Assembly: GCF_000160855.1 (NCBI RefSeq) | Contig: NZ_GG700754.1 | Coordinates: forward strand, 149,750 to 168,940 | Direction: 5' to 3' | Length of the DNA: 19,191 bases | DNA from: Lactobacillus helveticus DSM 20075 = CGMCC 1.1877 | GTDB lineage: Bacteria > Bacillota > Bacilli > Lactobacillales > Lactobacillaceae | The notes under the pieces: model-generated | Told to the model about the DNA's origin: nothing | What the model saw: the letters and a program-made list of their open reading frames with translations, nothing else | The model's database searches: none | Shown: in pieces, positions 7,353-15,617 of the stretch | How the letters are laid out: each line of letters begins with the position of its first letter | Position numbering within the stretch: the first letter of the stretch is position 1 | Made by a program: the position numbers and the translations under genes

Positions 7353-7646
7353 TTACTTTATACCGGCTTCTTGATATTCCTCAGGATATTTTTGCTTGAA
7401 ATACAGAGTATCCGAAGAAATCATTTTGCCATATTTTAGTTCATTACGATATAGATCCAAGAAGTACTCAGGACCTTCTTCAATAAATGGATCATCTGAA
7501 CACAAATATGAATAAGTCTTTGAAGATTCAAAATCTTCTTTAGCCTTTGCTAAAGAAATTTTCTTTTCTTTAGCAATTTCACGTTCAATAATCATTGAGA
7601 TTTCTGTCACAAAACGTTCATCTAACTCTTCATCAGTCAGTTTCAT
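7353..7646 (-). CDS. Hypothetical protein (97 aa)
   Basis: I do not recognise this protein. It is small, soluble, acidic and mostly helical by composition: EELDERFVTEISMIIEREIAKEKK near the N-terminus, then a Tyr/Asp-rich second half (SYLCSDDPFIEEGPEYFLDLYRNE). There is no membrane segment, no signal peptide and no DNA-binding motif I can name. The start at 7646 is supported by GAGGTGAT 6 bases upstream. The glmS terminator lies only a few bases before that ribosome binding site, so the gene either depends on readthrough from glmS or uses a promoter I cannot see. It is unrelated in sequence to the toxin. Confidence 0.72.
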   Translation of the reverse strand: MKLTDEELDERFVTEISMIIEREIAKEKKISLAKAKEDFESSKTYSYLCSDDPFIEEGPEYFLDLYRNELKYGKMISSDTLYFKQKYPEEYQEAGIK

Positions 7647-7663
7647 ACTTCTATCACCTCACC

Positions 7664-7697
7664 AAAAAATAGCGATGGCACATTCACCATCGCTATT
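7664..7697 (-). terminator. glmS intrinsic terminator
   Basis: A perfect 11-bp stem (AATAGCGATGG, 7668-7678, with 7687-7697) and 8-nt loop. On the minus strand it runs into a T tract and then directly into the ribosome binding site of the 97-aa gene. Confidence 0.92.
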
Positions 7698-7719
7698 CTT
7701 AGTTTTATTCACATATTAA

Positions 7720-9531
7720 TTATTCAACAGTAACACTCTTAGCTAAGTTACGTGGCTTATCAACATCCAAGCCCTTATCCTTAGAAGCATAGTAAGCAAG
7801 AAGTTGAGCAGGTACAACCGTCAAAAGTGCTGACATGTAGTAATTAATTTCTGGCAAAACAATGTCATCGCCTTCGCGAGCAAAGTCCTTACCAACAATA
7901 GTAATTACGCTAGCACCACGAGAAACAACTTCTTGAATATTACCGCGAGTAAGATCAGCTGTTACAGGATCATTAATCAAAGCAACTACTGGAGTGCCCT
8001 TTTCAATCAATGAAATAGTACCGTGCTTAAGTTCTGCTGCAGCAAAGCCTTCAGTTTGAATGTATGAAACTTCCTTCAACTTAAGTGCAGCTTCAAGAGC
8101 AACAGCGTAATCAATGCCACGGCCAATGTAGAATGCATTTCTTGATTTAATCAAGTAGTCGTCTGCAAGCTTCTTGAGCTTTTCCTTACCATCAACGATT
8201 TGTTGGATACCTTCTGCAGCCATTGCCAAATCTTGACGCAAGTTCCAATCCTTAGCTTCTTGCTTGCCTAATTTTTCACCAAGAGCCTTAGCAAGAACAG
8301 CTTGCAAAGCAATTTGAGCGGTATAAGCCTTAGTTGAAGCAACGGCAATTTCAGGACCTGCACCTAAAAGCATAGTATAGGTAGCTTCACGAGAAAGAGT
8401 TGAACCTTCTACATTAGTCATAGTTAAGCTTGGAATGCTACGCTTATTAACTTCCTTCAATACAACACGTGAGTCAGCAGTTTCACCTGATTGAGTCAAG
8501 AAGATGAAGAATGGGTGCTTGCTCATCATTGGGAAGTGGTAACCAACTTCTGAAGCCAAACCAACTTCAGTTGGGATGCCAGTGTAGTGTTCAAAAATAG
8601 TCTTACCAACTAAACCTGCGTGGTAACTAGTACCAGCGGCAAATATGTATAAGCGATCAGCCTTAGAAATAGCATCAAGAATATCTTGATCAACCTTTGG
8701 TTCACCATTGTCATCAAGGTAGTTTTGTGACATGTGACGCATTACGCCAGGTTGTTCATCGATTTCCTTAAGCATGTAGAATTCGTAAGCACCCTTTGAA
8801 GCTGCGTTTGGATCAATGTTCAAGACGTGAGGTTCACGATCAACCTTTTTACCATCAACAGTTTCAATGGTGTAAGAATCCTTAGTAATGTCACCAACAT
8901 CCCCATCGTGTAAGTCAACGAAAGTCTTGGTTTGGTCCATTACAGAAATAGCATCTGAAGCAATGATGTTAAAGCCGTCGCCGATACCAAGCATCATTGG
9001 TGACTTGTTCTTAGCGATGAAAACATGATCTGGTTCAGTATTATCTACAAGCAAGAATGCGTATGAACCCTTAACAAGCTTCAAAGCTTCCTTAAATGCT
9101 GAAAAGCCGTCCAAGTTCTTATCACGAGCAATCTTGCCGATTAATTGAACAACTACTTCAGTATCAGTATCTGAATGGAAGTGTACGCCTTGCAAGTACT
9201 TTTCCTTCAATTCAGCGAAGTTTTCAATCACACCGTTGTGAACTAAGTAGAAACGCTTAGTTTCATCAAAATGAGGGTGAGCATTGTCAACAGTTGGCTT
9301 ACCATGAGTAGCCCAACGAGTATGACCAATACCTACCAAACCTTGTTCGTCTGGAGTCAACTTCTCTTTTAAGTTTAAAATACGACCAACGGCCTTAGTC
9401 AAATATTCGTTCCCATTCAAATCATTCAAGTAAATACCAGCTGAATCATAGCCACGGTATTCCAAATTAGTTAATCCGCTTAAAATAATTTCTCTTGCTG
9501 GTTTACCAACAACCCCAACAATTCCACACAT
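7720..9531 (-). CDS. glmS: Glutamine-fructose-6-phosphate aminotransferase (isomerizing)
   Basis: Makes glucosamine-6-phosphate from fructose-6-phosphate and glutamine, the entry step to peptidoglycan and other amino-sugar synthesis. The 603 residues are full length. The N-terminal class II glutamine amidotransferase domain starts MCGIVGVVG, with Cys2 exposed as nucleophile after Met removal, then RGYDSAGI and GHTRWATHG. Two SIS sugar-isomerase domains follow; FLTQSGETADS marks the phosphosugar site, and the C-terminus DKPRNLAKSVTVE is the conserved end. AAAGGAG precedes the ATG. It is transcribed alone from the promoter at 9602-9630 and ends at its own terminator. I see no glmS ribozyme in the leader. 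Confidence 0.98.
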   Translation of the reverse strand: MCGIVGVVGKPAREIILSGLTNLEYRGYDSAGIYLNDLNGNEYLTKAVGRILNLKEKLTPDEQGLVGIGHTRWATHGKPTVDNAHPHFDETKRFYLVHNGVIENFAELKEKYLQGVHFHSDTDTEVVVQLIGKIARDKNLDGFSAFKEALKLVKGSYAFLLVDNTEPDHVFIAKNKSPMMLGIGDGFNIIASDAISVMDQTKTFVDLHDGDVGDITKDSYTIETVDGKKVDREPHVLNIDPNAASKGAYEFYMLKEIDEQPGVMRHMSQNYLDDNGEPKVDQDILDAISKADRLYIFAAGTSYHAGLVGKTIFEHYTGIPTEVGLASEVGYHFPMMSKHPFFIFLTQSGETADSRVVLKEVNKRSIPSLTMTNVEGSTLSREATYTMLLGAGPEIAVASTKAYTAQIALQAVLAKALGEKLGKQEAKDWNLRQDLAMAAEGIQQIVDGKEKLKKLADDYLIKSRNAFYIGRGIDYAVALEAALKLKEVSYIQTEGFAAAELKHGTISLIEKGTPVVALINDPVTADLTRGNIQEVVSRGASVITIVGKDFAREGDDIVLPEINYYMSALLTVVPAQLLAYYASKDKGLDVDKPRNLAKSVTVE

Positions 9532-9549
9532 AAATTTTTCTCCTTTGGT

Positions 9550-9577
9550 CTAGTTCACTTTTTTGTCAGTGGACTAG
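9550..9577 (-). promoter_or_regulatory. Stem-loop in the glmS leader just before the ribosome binding site
   Basis: A 10-bp inverted repeat with one mismatch (CTAGTTCACT at 9550-9559 with AGTGGACTAG at 9568-9577) forms a hairpin with an 8-nt loop in the predicted 64-nt leader. It ends a few bases before AAAGGAG and has no T tract. It could affect translation or RNA stability, or could be a protein-binding site. Unproven. Confidence 0.5.
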
Positions 9578-9601
9578 TTTGATTTCATTGTTACAGTAAA
9601 A

Positions 9602-9630
9602 ATAATATTATTTTTTACCAAAGCGGTCAA
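9602..9630 (-). promoter_or_regulatory. Predicted glmS promoter
   Basis: TTGACC - 17 bases - TATTAT on the minus strand, with optimal spacing. It predicts a start near 9595. It lies between the adhE terminator and glmS, showing that glmS is an independent unit. Confidence 0.78.
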
Positions 9631-9668
9631 GTGATTATTATCGAAATTGGTATAATCGATTTTAAAGC

Positions 9669-9710
9669 AAAAAAAACAGCGGTCAGTTTTAATATACTGA
9701 TCGCTGTTTT
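9669..9710 (-). terminator. adhE intrinsic terminator
   Basis: A 14-bp stem with one G-U pair (9673-9686 with 9697-9710) and a 10-nt loop, followed on the minus strand by eight T. It lies just past the adhE stop. Confidence 0.93.
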
Positions 9711-9727
9711 AAATATTTAAAATCTAA

Positions 9728-12352
9728 TTACTTAGTCTTAATATCTTTACCTTCAAAGCTGTCTCTCATCAATTGAGCAATTTGACTAATTAATGGAGCA
9801 ACTGGATTAGTTACAGTGTTTTGGTCACCGTAAGCTTCAACAGCTAATTGGTCAACCTTCTTGTTAAATTCATTTTCATCAACACCGTAATCCTTGTAGG
9901 CCATCTTGATACCAACTGATTGAGCCAAGTCGATAATCTTTTGAACTAATTCTTCAATCAATTCAGCATCACTTGAGCCAGTCAAACCGATAGCTCTAGC
10001 AATTTCTGCGTAGTCCTTGTCAGCACGGTAAACTGAGTAATTAGGCCACATAGCAAGTTTTTCTGGGCGCTTAGCATTGAAGCAGATAACTTGTGGCAAA
10101 GCAATAGCATCGCTAACACCACTTGGAATATCAAAGGTTGAACCAACGGTATGGGCAATTGAATGTTCCAAACCAAGGAATGCGTTTGAATATGCCATAC
10201 CAGCAATAGTAGCTGCATCATGCATCTTCTTGCGAGCATCAAGATCGCCATCGTATGACTTCTTCAAGTTAGCGAAGATGATCTTAATAGCTTCAAGTGA
10301 CCAGCCCCGAGTAAAGTCAGTAGCCATAGTTGAAACATGGCTTTCGATTGCGTGACCTAAAGCTTCAAAGCCTGACCAAGCAATCAAGCGTTTGGGCAAA
10401 TCTTGTACGAATTGGTCATCGACAATTGAAACATCTGGAGTCAAAGCATAGTCACAAAGAGTGTGCTTAATGCCAGTCTTAGCATCGCTAATGACGGCAA
10501 TTGGTGAAACTTCTGAACCAGTACCTGAAGTAGTTGGAATACATACAAGTTGAACGCCGTTAATCTTTGGGAAACGAACTACTCTTTTTCTGATGTCCAA
10601 AAACTTTTGGTAAGCTTCCTCAAACTTCATTTCTGGATTTTCGTAGAATAAACGCATTACCTTAGCAGCGTCCATTACTGAACCACCACCGATGGCAATA
10701 ACAACATCTGGCTTGAAGATGTTCATTCTGTGAACACCATCTTTAATAACGTCGGTGCTTGGATCAAGCGTTACAGCCTTGAAGACTTCGTATTCTTTTT
10801 GACCACGACGCTTAGAAATAATGTCAGTAATTTCGTCAGCAAAGCCTTGGTCAGCTACGCCTTCGTCAGTAACGATGAAGAAACGGTTAACATTTGGCAT
10901 GTGACGCAAGTAGTTAGCAGCGTTATGTTCGAAGTAGGTCTTTGATGGTACCTTTACCCATTGCATATTGTCGCGGCGCTTAGCAACAGTTTTAATGTTA
11001 AGCAAGTCGCGAGCACCAATGTTGTGTGAGAAGGTGTTAGCACCATATGAACCAGTACCCAAAGTAAGTGATGGGAGCATGTTGTTATAAAGATCACCGA
11101 TACCACCAAGAGCAGCTGGTGAGTTAACCAAGATACGACATGCATCCATCTTCATTGAGAATTCTTTGATTACCTTTTGATCACTTGAGTGAAGGCCAGC
11201 AGTGTGACCACGGCCACCGTAATCAAGCAATTCTGAACAAATTCTGAAGGCATCATCATGATCCTTAGCACGGTATAAAGTGAAGACTGGTGAAAGCTTT
11301 TCAGCTGAAAGTGGGAATTTTCTACCAACGCCCTTGTATTCAGCAACAATAACCTTGGTCTCCTTTGGTACATCAACGCCGCAGAGCTTAGCAATTTCAT
11401 AAGCTGACTTACCAGCTACAGGACCTGCAACAGTACCACGTCTTGGATCGATGAAGCGTTCTTCAAACTTCTTAATTTCTTCTTTGTTCAAGAAGTAGCA
11501 GCTCCACTTCTTGAATTCTTCCTTAACTTGGTCGTAAATTTCATCATCTACAACAACTGAGTTTTCAGAAGCACAAACCATACCATTATCGAAGTTCTTT
11601 GACAAAACAATGTCATAAACCGCACGGTCAATATTAGCAGTCTTTTCAATATATGAAGGACCATTACCAGGACCAACACCGATAGCTGGCTTACCTGATG
11701 AATATGCGGCTTTAACCATACCAGGACCACCAGTAGCCAAGATAGTTTGAACGCCTGGGTTATTCATCAAATCAGTAGTAGCATCCAAACTTGGTTCTTC
11801 AATCCATTGAATGGCATCTCTTGGAGCACCAGCAGCTACAGCAGCAGCTTGGATAATTTTACCAGTTTCTACACAACACTTTTGAGCTTGTGGGTGGAAG
11901 CCGAAAATAATAGTGTTTCTAGTCTTTAAAGCAAGCATAGCTTTGAAGATAACAGTTGAAGTTGGGTTTGTTACTGGAGTAACACCAGCGATAACACCCT
12001 TAGGTTCAGCAATCTTGGTTAAACCTAATTCTTTATCTTCTTCAATTACACCAACAGTTTTTTCGTGACGCAAACTGTTCCAAATATTTTCACTAGCGTA
12101 CATATTCTTGGTAGTCTTGTCTTCTACCACACCACGCTTAGTTTCTTCAACAGCCATCTTAGCTAGTGGGTAAGCATTTTGTTCACCTGCAGTAGCAACT
12201 GCTTCACAGATCTTATCAACTTGTTCTTGTGTGAAGTTAGCCATTTCATCTAAAGCGACATGTGATCTTTTTACTAAATTATCAACCATGTCGTAAATTT
12301 GCTTTTTCTTCTCTTCCTCTGTTTGAGTCTCTTTTGGTTGTGTCTTAGCCAT
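9728..12352 (-). CDS. adhE: Bifunctional acetaldehyde-CoA/alcohol dehydrogenase
   Basis: Reduces acetyl-CoA to acetaldehyde and then ethanol, regenerating NAD+; such proteins assemble into spirosome filaments. The 874 residues match the family. The CoA-acylating aldehyde dehydrogenase half spans about residues 20-450, with catalytic Cys260 in [10 protein letters not shown] and [10 protein letters not shown] near 225-234. The iron-type alcohol dehydrogenase half follows from about 470, with [11 protein letters not shown] near 554-564 and [12 protein letters not shown] near 606-617. By alignment from memory to E. coli AdhE (Asp653, His657, His723, His737), the iron ligands here read Glu663, His667, His730 and Ser744, so two of four differ. 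The aldehyde half looks fully competent; alcohol dehydrogenase activity is uncertain. AGAGGT lies 9 bases before the ATG. The gene is monocistronic, with its own promoter and terminator. Confidence 0.96.
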   Translation of the reverse strand: MAKTQPKETQTEEEKKKQIYDMVDNLVKRSHVALDEMANFTQEQVDKICEAVATAGEQNAYPLAKMAVEETKRGVVEDKTTKNMYASENIWNSLRHEKTVGVIEEDKELGLTKIAEPKGVIAGVTPVTNPTSTVIFKAMLALKTRNTIIFGFHPQAQKCCVETGKIIQAAAVAAGAPRDAIQWIEEPSLDATTDLMNNPGVQTILATGGPGMVKAAYSSGKPAIGVGPGNGPSYIEKTANIDRAVYDIVLSKNFDNGMVCASENSVVVDDEIYDQVKEEFKKWSCYFLNKEEIKKFEERFIDPRRGTVAGPVAGKSAYEIAKLCGVDVPKETKVIVAEYKGVGRKFPLSAEKLSPVFTLYRAKDHDDAFRICSELLDYGGRGHTAGLHSSDQKVIKEFSMKMDACRILVNSPAALGGIGDLYNNMLPSLTLGTGSYGANTFSHNIGARDLLNIKTVAKRRDNMQWVKVPSKTYFEHNAANYLRHMPNVNRFFIVTDEGVADQGFADEITDIISKRRGQKEYEVFKAVTLDPSTDVIKDGVHRMNIFKPDVVIAIGGGSVMDAAKVMRLFYENPEMKFEEAYQKFLDIRKRVVRFPKINGVQLVCIPTTSGTGSEVSPIAVISDAKTGIKHTLCDYALTPDVSIVDDQFVQDLPKRLIAWSGFEALGHAIESHVSTMATDFTRGWSLEAIKIIFANLKKSYDGDLDARKKMHDAATIAGMAYSNAFLGLEHSIAHTVGSTFDIPSGVSDAIALPQVICFNAKRPEKLAMWPNYSVYRADKDYAEIARAIGLTGSSDAELIEELVQKIIDLAQSVGIKMAYKDYGVDENEFNKKVDQLAVEAYGDQNTVTNPVAPLISQIAQLMRDSFEGKDIKTK

Positions 12353-12405
12353 TATTTTATTACCTCTAAGATCTACTAATTCTTGTGAACTAATTTACAA
12401 TATCA

Positions 12406-12433
12406 ACTATAGCACAATAAAATTAAAAGTAAA
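12406..12433 (-). promoter_or_regulatory. Predicted adhE promoter
   Basis: TTTACT - 16 bases - TATAGT on the minus strand, with a start expected near 12399 and a leader of about 47 nt. The -35 is imperfect, consistent with a promoter needing help from the palindrome centred about 57 bases upstream of the start. A half-site of the same motif (TTGTGAA on the plus strand, near 12383-12389) lies in the leader. Confidence 0.6.
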
Positions 12434-12450
12434 CGCCCTAATTTTGGTGA

Positions 12451-12462
12451 TTCACTAGTGAA
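12451..12462. promoter_or_regulatory. Perfect palindrome TTCACTAGTGAA upstream of adhE
   Basis: A 12-bp perfect palindrome about 17 bases upstream of the predicted adhE -35, a position used by activators. It has the same TTCAC-WW-GTGAA form as the sites near ackA and the toxin. It also sits inside a wider imperfect inverted repeat (TTTTGGTGATT at 12442-12452 with AATCACCCTAAAA at 12475-12487). Confidence 0.5.
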
Positions 12463-12503
12463 CAAGCGTAAAAAAATCACCCTAAAATTTACTATTCAAC
12501 TAA

Positions 12504-12517
12504 TGAAAACGGTTGCT
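12504..12517. promoter_or_regulatory. cre-like (CcpA) site between adhE and the permease
   Basis: TGAAAACGGTTGCT matches 12 of 14 positions of the catabolite-responsive element consensus TGWAANCGNTNWCA, including the central CG. It is about 105 bases upstream of the predicted adhE start and about 65 upstream of the predicted permease start, so which gene it would serve is open. Confidence 0.35.
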
Positions 12518-12526
12518 ATTTTGCCA

Positions 12527-12564
12527 GTTTGTGAATTGACAAACATATTAATTTGCATTATTTT
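12527..12564 (+). promoter_or_regulatory. Predicted permease promoter with palindrome over the -35
   Basis: TTGACA (12536-12541) - 17 bases - TATTTT (12559-12564), with a perfect -35 and a weak -10. It gives a leader of about 95 nt. The -35 lies inside an 18-base palindrome with 6-base arms, GTTTGT-GAATTG-ACAAAC (12527-12544), a candidate repressor site. Confidence 0.5.
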
Positions 12565-12665
12565 TCTTAATTTTTTAAAACTTTCCTATAATCACTGGTA
12601 CTCCATTGCAAAAATGATAAAATATTAAGTACATGTGATAAAATTGAGAATATGGGAGAAAATAT

Positions 12666-14039
12666 ATGAGTGAGAAAAAATCAGAGACTAGTTCTGGATA
12701 TAAGAGAACCCTAAGCAATGCTCACATTCAATTAATTGCTTTAGGAGGAACAATCGGAACTGGTCTTTTTCTAGGTGTCGGTGACAGTATTCATAGGGCC
12801 GGGCCTAGCGTTATCTTGATCTATATCATCGTCGGTATCTTTCTATTCCTGCTCATGCGTGCATTGGGCGAATTGATTATGTCCGACCTCAACAAGCACA
12901 CTTACATTGACTTTATTGAACAGTACCTTGGAAAAAATATTGGTTTTATTACCGGCTATCTGTACTGGCTTAGTTGGATTACTTTGGGAATGGCAGAAAC
13001 TACTGCCTTAGGAATCTATTTCAAATACTGGTTCCCTACTTTAAAGCCTTGGATACCTGGCATAATTACCATCGTTGCCTTATTAATCATCAATTTAATC
13101 TCGGCACGTGTTTTTGGTAATTTGGAATTTAGTTTTGCTATTATCAAAACCATTACAATTGTTGCTTTTGTTTTATTAATTTTGTATCTATTAATTACAG
13201 GTGCCAAAACCAGTTTCGGACCTGTAGCTTTTGCTAATTTAGATGATCATGGCGGATTCTTCGCCCGTGGTCCACACGGATTTTTACAAGGATTCCAAAT
13301 GGTAATCTTCAGTTTCATTGGGGTGGAATTGATCGGATTAACAGCGGCAGAAGTTCAAAATCCAGAAACTACATTAAAACGAGCAATCAATCAATTGCCA
13401 ATTAGAATTATCCTATTCTATGTCATGGCAATTTTAGGAATTTTATTAGTAATTCCTTGGCCAAAGGTTTCTACTAATTCTAGTCCTTTTGTTCAAGCTT
13501 TAGGTGCAACCGGTATTCCCGATGCTAGTTCAATCATTAACTTCGTAGTAATTTCGGCAGCAGTCTCTTCCACTAACAGCTTTTTATACAGTGCTGGTCG
13601 ACTTCTGCTCTCTGTTACTTACGACGGCAAAGGTAAATGGAATAAGGCTTTCGGTCACTTATCTAGAAGAAAATTGCCTCAAAACGCATTAATTCTGTCC
13701 GCTTTGCTCATGGGATGTGCACCGGCTATCACCTTGGTTATTGGTGATCAAGCCTTTAACTTTATTTCTTCAACAGCAACTAGTATGTTCCTGATCATTT
13801 GGTGTTTAATGGTTTTAACCCATATTTCATATAGAAGAAAAACACCAGCTGATCAATTAAATGACTTCAAGATGCCTGGTTTCCCTTATATTGATTATTT
13901 CATCCTACTTTTCTTCATCTTATTAATTATTTTGCTCTTAATTTTACCAAGCTATCGTATCCCGATGATCGCAGCTATCGTTACCTTCATCGTGCTTTAC
14001 TTAATTTCTAAATTATGGAGCAATGAAAAAGCTGTTTAA
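12666..14039 (+). CDS. Amino-acid permease, APC superfamily (AAT family)
   Basis: A 457-residue integral membrane transporter with about twelve predicted helices. After a short polar N-terminus the family's first-helix motif appears at about residues 20-40 (HIQLIALGGTIGTGLFLG), followed by the AAT signature region around residues 60-105 (MRALGELIMSDLNKHTYIDF, then GFITGYLYWLSWIT). The loop FSFIGVELIGLTAAEVQNPE and the AVSSTNSFLYSAGRLLL segment are also typical. Such carriers take up amino acids with protons; resemblance is to the D-serine/D-alanine/glycine, GABA and proline-type group, but the substrate cannot be fixed from sequence. GGGAG precedes the ATG by about 7 bases. It is intact, unlike the permease remnant at 6241-6842, and monocistronic with its own terminator. 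Confidence 0.92.
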   Translation: MSEKKSETSSGYKRTLSNAHIQLIALGGTIGTGLFLGVGDSIHRAGPSVILIYIIVGIFLFLLMRALGELIMSDLNKHTYIDFIEQYLGKNIGFITGYLYWLSWITLGMAETTALGIYFKYWFPTLKPWIPGIITIVALLIINLISARVFGNLEFSFAIIKTITIVAFVLLILYLLITGAKTSFGPVAFANLDDHGGFFARGPHGFLQGFQMVIFSFIGVELIGLTAAEVQNPETTLKRAINQLPIRIILFYVMAILGILLVIPWPKVSTNSSPFVQALGATGIPDASSIINFVVISAAVSSTNSFLYSAGRLLLSVTYDGKGKWNKAFGHLSRRKLPQNALILSALLMGCAPAITLVIGDQAFNFISSTATSMFLIIWCLMVLTHISYRRKTPADQLNDFKMPGFPYIDYFILLFFILLIILLLILPSYRIPMIAAIVTFIVLYLISKLWSNEKAV

Positions 14040-14045
14040 AAATAT

Positions 14046-14078
14046 AAGACGTGATGTTTCAAGCATCACGTCTTTTTT
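14046..14078 (+). terminator. Intrinsic terminator of the permease
   Basis: A perfect 11-bp stem (AAGACGTGATG with its complement) and 7-nt loop, then a T run. The T tract overlaps the stop codon of the opposing acetyltransferase remnant. Confidence 0.92.
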
Positions 14079-14592
14079 AGTCGATTTTTTTGATAACTTT
14101 ATCTGGCATCCCTGCCACTACCGTATTAGCAGGCACGTCTTTAGTAACCACGGCACCTGCAGCTACAACAGCATTTTCACCTACGGTTACACCGGGCAAA
14201 ATGGTAGCCTTAGCACCGATCCAAGCATTCTTTTTAATAAGCACCGGCTTTAGTTCTAATTCTTTTCGATGATGAGGATCAAGCTGATGATTAACTGAAA
14301 TTAAGTAGGCTCCAGGGCCAATTAACACATCATCTTCAATAGTAATACCGCCTAAGTCAACCATCATCACGTTTGCATTGATAAAAACACGTTCACCCAA
14401 TTTAATATTGCGACCATAATCCGAATAAAACGGCAATCGAATCTCAATTGTATAAGCCACCGGATCGCCAATAATCTCGCTTACCAGCTACCGCACTTCA
14501 CAGCTACAATGACGCTGCGTATTTAAGTTTTGTAAAAGTCGTTGATTCTGTGAAATAATTTGCTGCATAATTTCTTGATTTTCCGCATTCAT
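14077..14592 (-). pseudogene. Maltose/galactoside O-acetyltransferase (hexapeptide repeat), nonsense mutation
   Basis: A left-handed beta-helix acetyltransferase of the LacA/Maa type, which moves acetyl from acetyl-CoA to sugars. The C-terminal 127 codons (from GTG at 14460) carry the hexapeptide repeats (ITIEDDVLIGPGAYLI, KNAWIGAKATILPGVTVGEN) and the conserved SVNHQLD catalytic-His region. The true start is ATG at 14592, supported by AAGGAAGG upstream: MNAENQEIMQQII continues in the same frame. At codon 35 a TAG (14488-14490) interrupts CEVR-stop-LVSEIIGDPV, with both sides reading as family sequence. A single base change, for example from AAG, would explain it. Repaired length is 171 codons, near normal. 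A truncated protein from 14460 is possible but would lack the N-terminal helices. Confidence 0.85.
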
Positions 14593-14701
14593 TTTATTGC
14601 CTTCCTTTTCTTGCTCATTTTTAGTTTAAAAGGTAAGCTAAACAATATAAAAAACTTATTTATTATCAGATTGGATAACTATTTTTTATGGTAAAAGAAA
14701 A

Positions 14702-15573
14702 AAGGAATTAAGAGTATTAAATTATTTTGTCGCTACAGCACAAGAATTGAATATGACTCGAGCTGCACAAAAATTGTTGGTTTCACAACCTGCTTTATCG
14801 AGACAAATTGCTGATCTCGAAGACGAACTGGGTGTTAAATTATTTAACCGGCGGCCACTTCCTTTGACCTTAACATCTGCGGGACAATACTTATTTGAAC
14901 AAGCCAAAGAAATTCTAGCCTTAACTGCTAAAACTAAGAGCAATTTACAATCTACAGCTATCATTAGTGGTGATTTAACTATCGCTGCAGGTGAAAGTAT
15001 CGCTATGCAACGAATCATGAATATTTTAAGCAATATTATTCAAGATTATCCTACAGTTAAGGTTCATATTCTAAGTGGTGATTATGAATTTGCCAAAAAG
15101 AAATTAAATGTTGGTACGGTTGACTTCGCGGTGATCATCGGCAACTCAACTATGCCTCTTTGCAACTCCCTGAGAAAGACACTTGGGGTGTGTTAATGAC
15201 AAAGGATGATCCTCTAGCTAAAAAAGATCACATTACTGCTGCTGATTTAGCTGGCCGCAACGTTTTAAATTCACAACAGACAGAGACCATGCATTACTTT
15301 GATAGCTGGTTTGGCAATTACAAAGACCAGATCAATATCATTGGAACCTATAATTTAAGTTTCAACGGTACTTTATTAGTTAAAAATCACGCTGCACTTT
15401 CATTAACTTTAGATAAATTAGCAGATGTTTCGGATGAATCCAACTTAACCTTCCGACCGATTTATCCAAAAATGACAGAATCGATTACCGTCATTTGGAA
15501 ACATAGCACTAACCTTTCAGCTGTTGCTGAACTTTTCTTAAATCGTCTGCAAGCCTCGATAGCTGAAGACTAA
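14702..15573 (+). pseudogene. LysR-family transcriptional regulator, start lost and frameshifted
   Basis: About 290 codons, the normal LysR length. The winged-helix DNA-binding domain is readable (ELRVLNYFVATAQELN, then TRAAQKLLVSQPALSRQI and LGVKLFNR), followed by a substrate-binding domain. Two defects are seen. First, family sequence begins directly after AAG at 14702-14704 with no ATG/GTG/TTG in frame until TTG at 14747, inside the helix-turn-helix; AAG could be a mutated ATG, as AAAAAAGG stands where a ribosome site would. Second, the frame changes near 15155-15165: the first frame ends at 15196, while LPEKDTWGVLMTKDDP continues in the next frame to 15573. It is divergent from the dead acetyltransferase, its probable former target or neighbour. 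Functional regulation is unlikely. Confidence 0.85.
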
Positions 15574-15574
15574 A

Positions 15575-15607
15575 AAATAACCTAGTTCAATTCGAACTAG
15601 GTTATTT
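15575..15607. terminator. Bidirectional terminator between the LysR remnant and manO
   Basis: A perfect 14-bp stem (AAATAACCTAGTTC with its complement) around a 5-nt loop, A-rich left and T-rich right. It ends the mannose PTS operon from the right as well as the LysR unit. Confidence 0.93.
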
Positions 15608-15617
15608 TCATACTTTT

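Noticed and set aside
9532..9727. glmS ribozyme upstream of glmS
   Set aside because: The predicted leader is too short and no cleavage-site or core motif was recognised; the remaining space is taken by the adhE terminator and the glmS promoter.
10077..11929. Plus- and minus-strand overlapping open frames of 60-92 codons within adhE
   Set aside because: They are shadows of the 874-codon gene, which has full family similarity.
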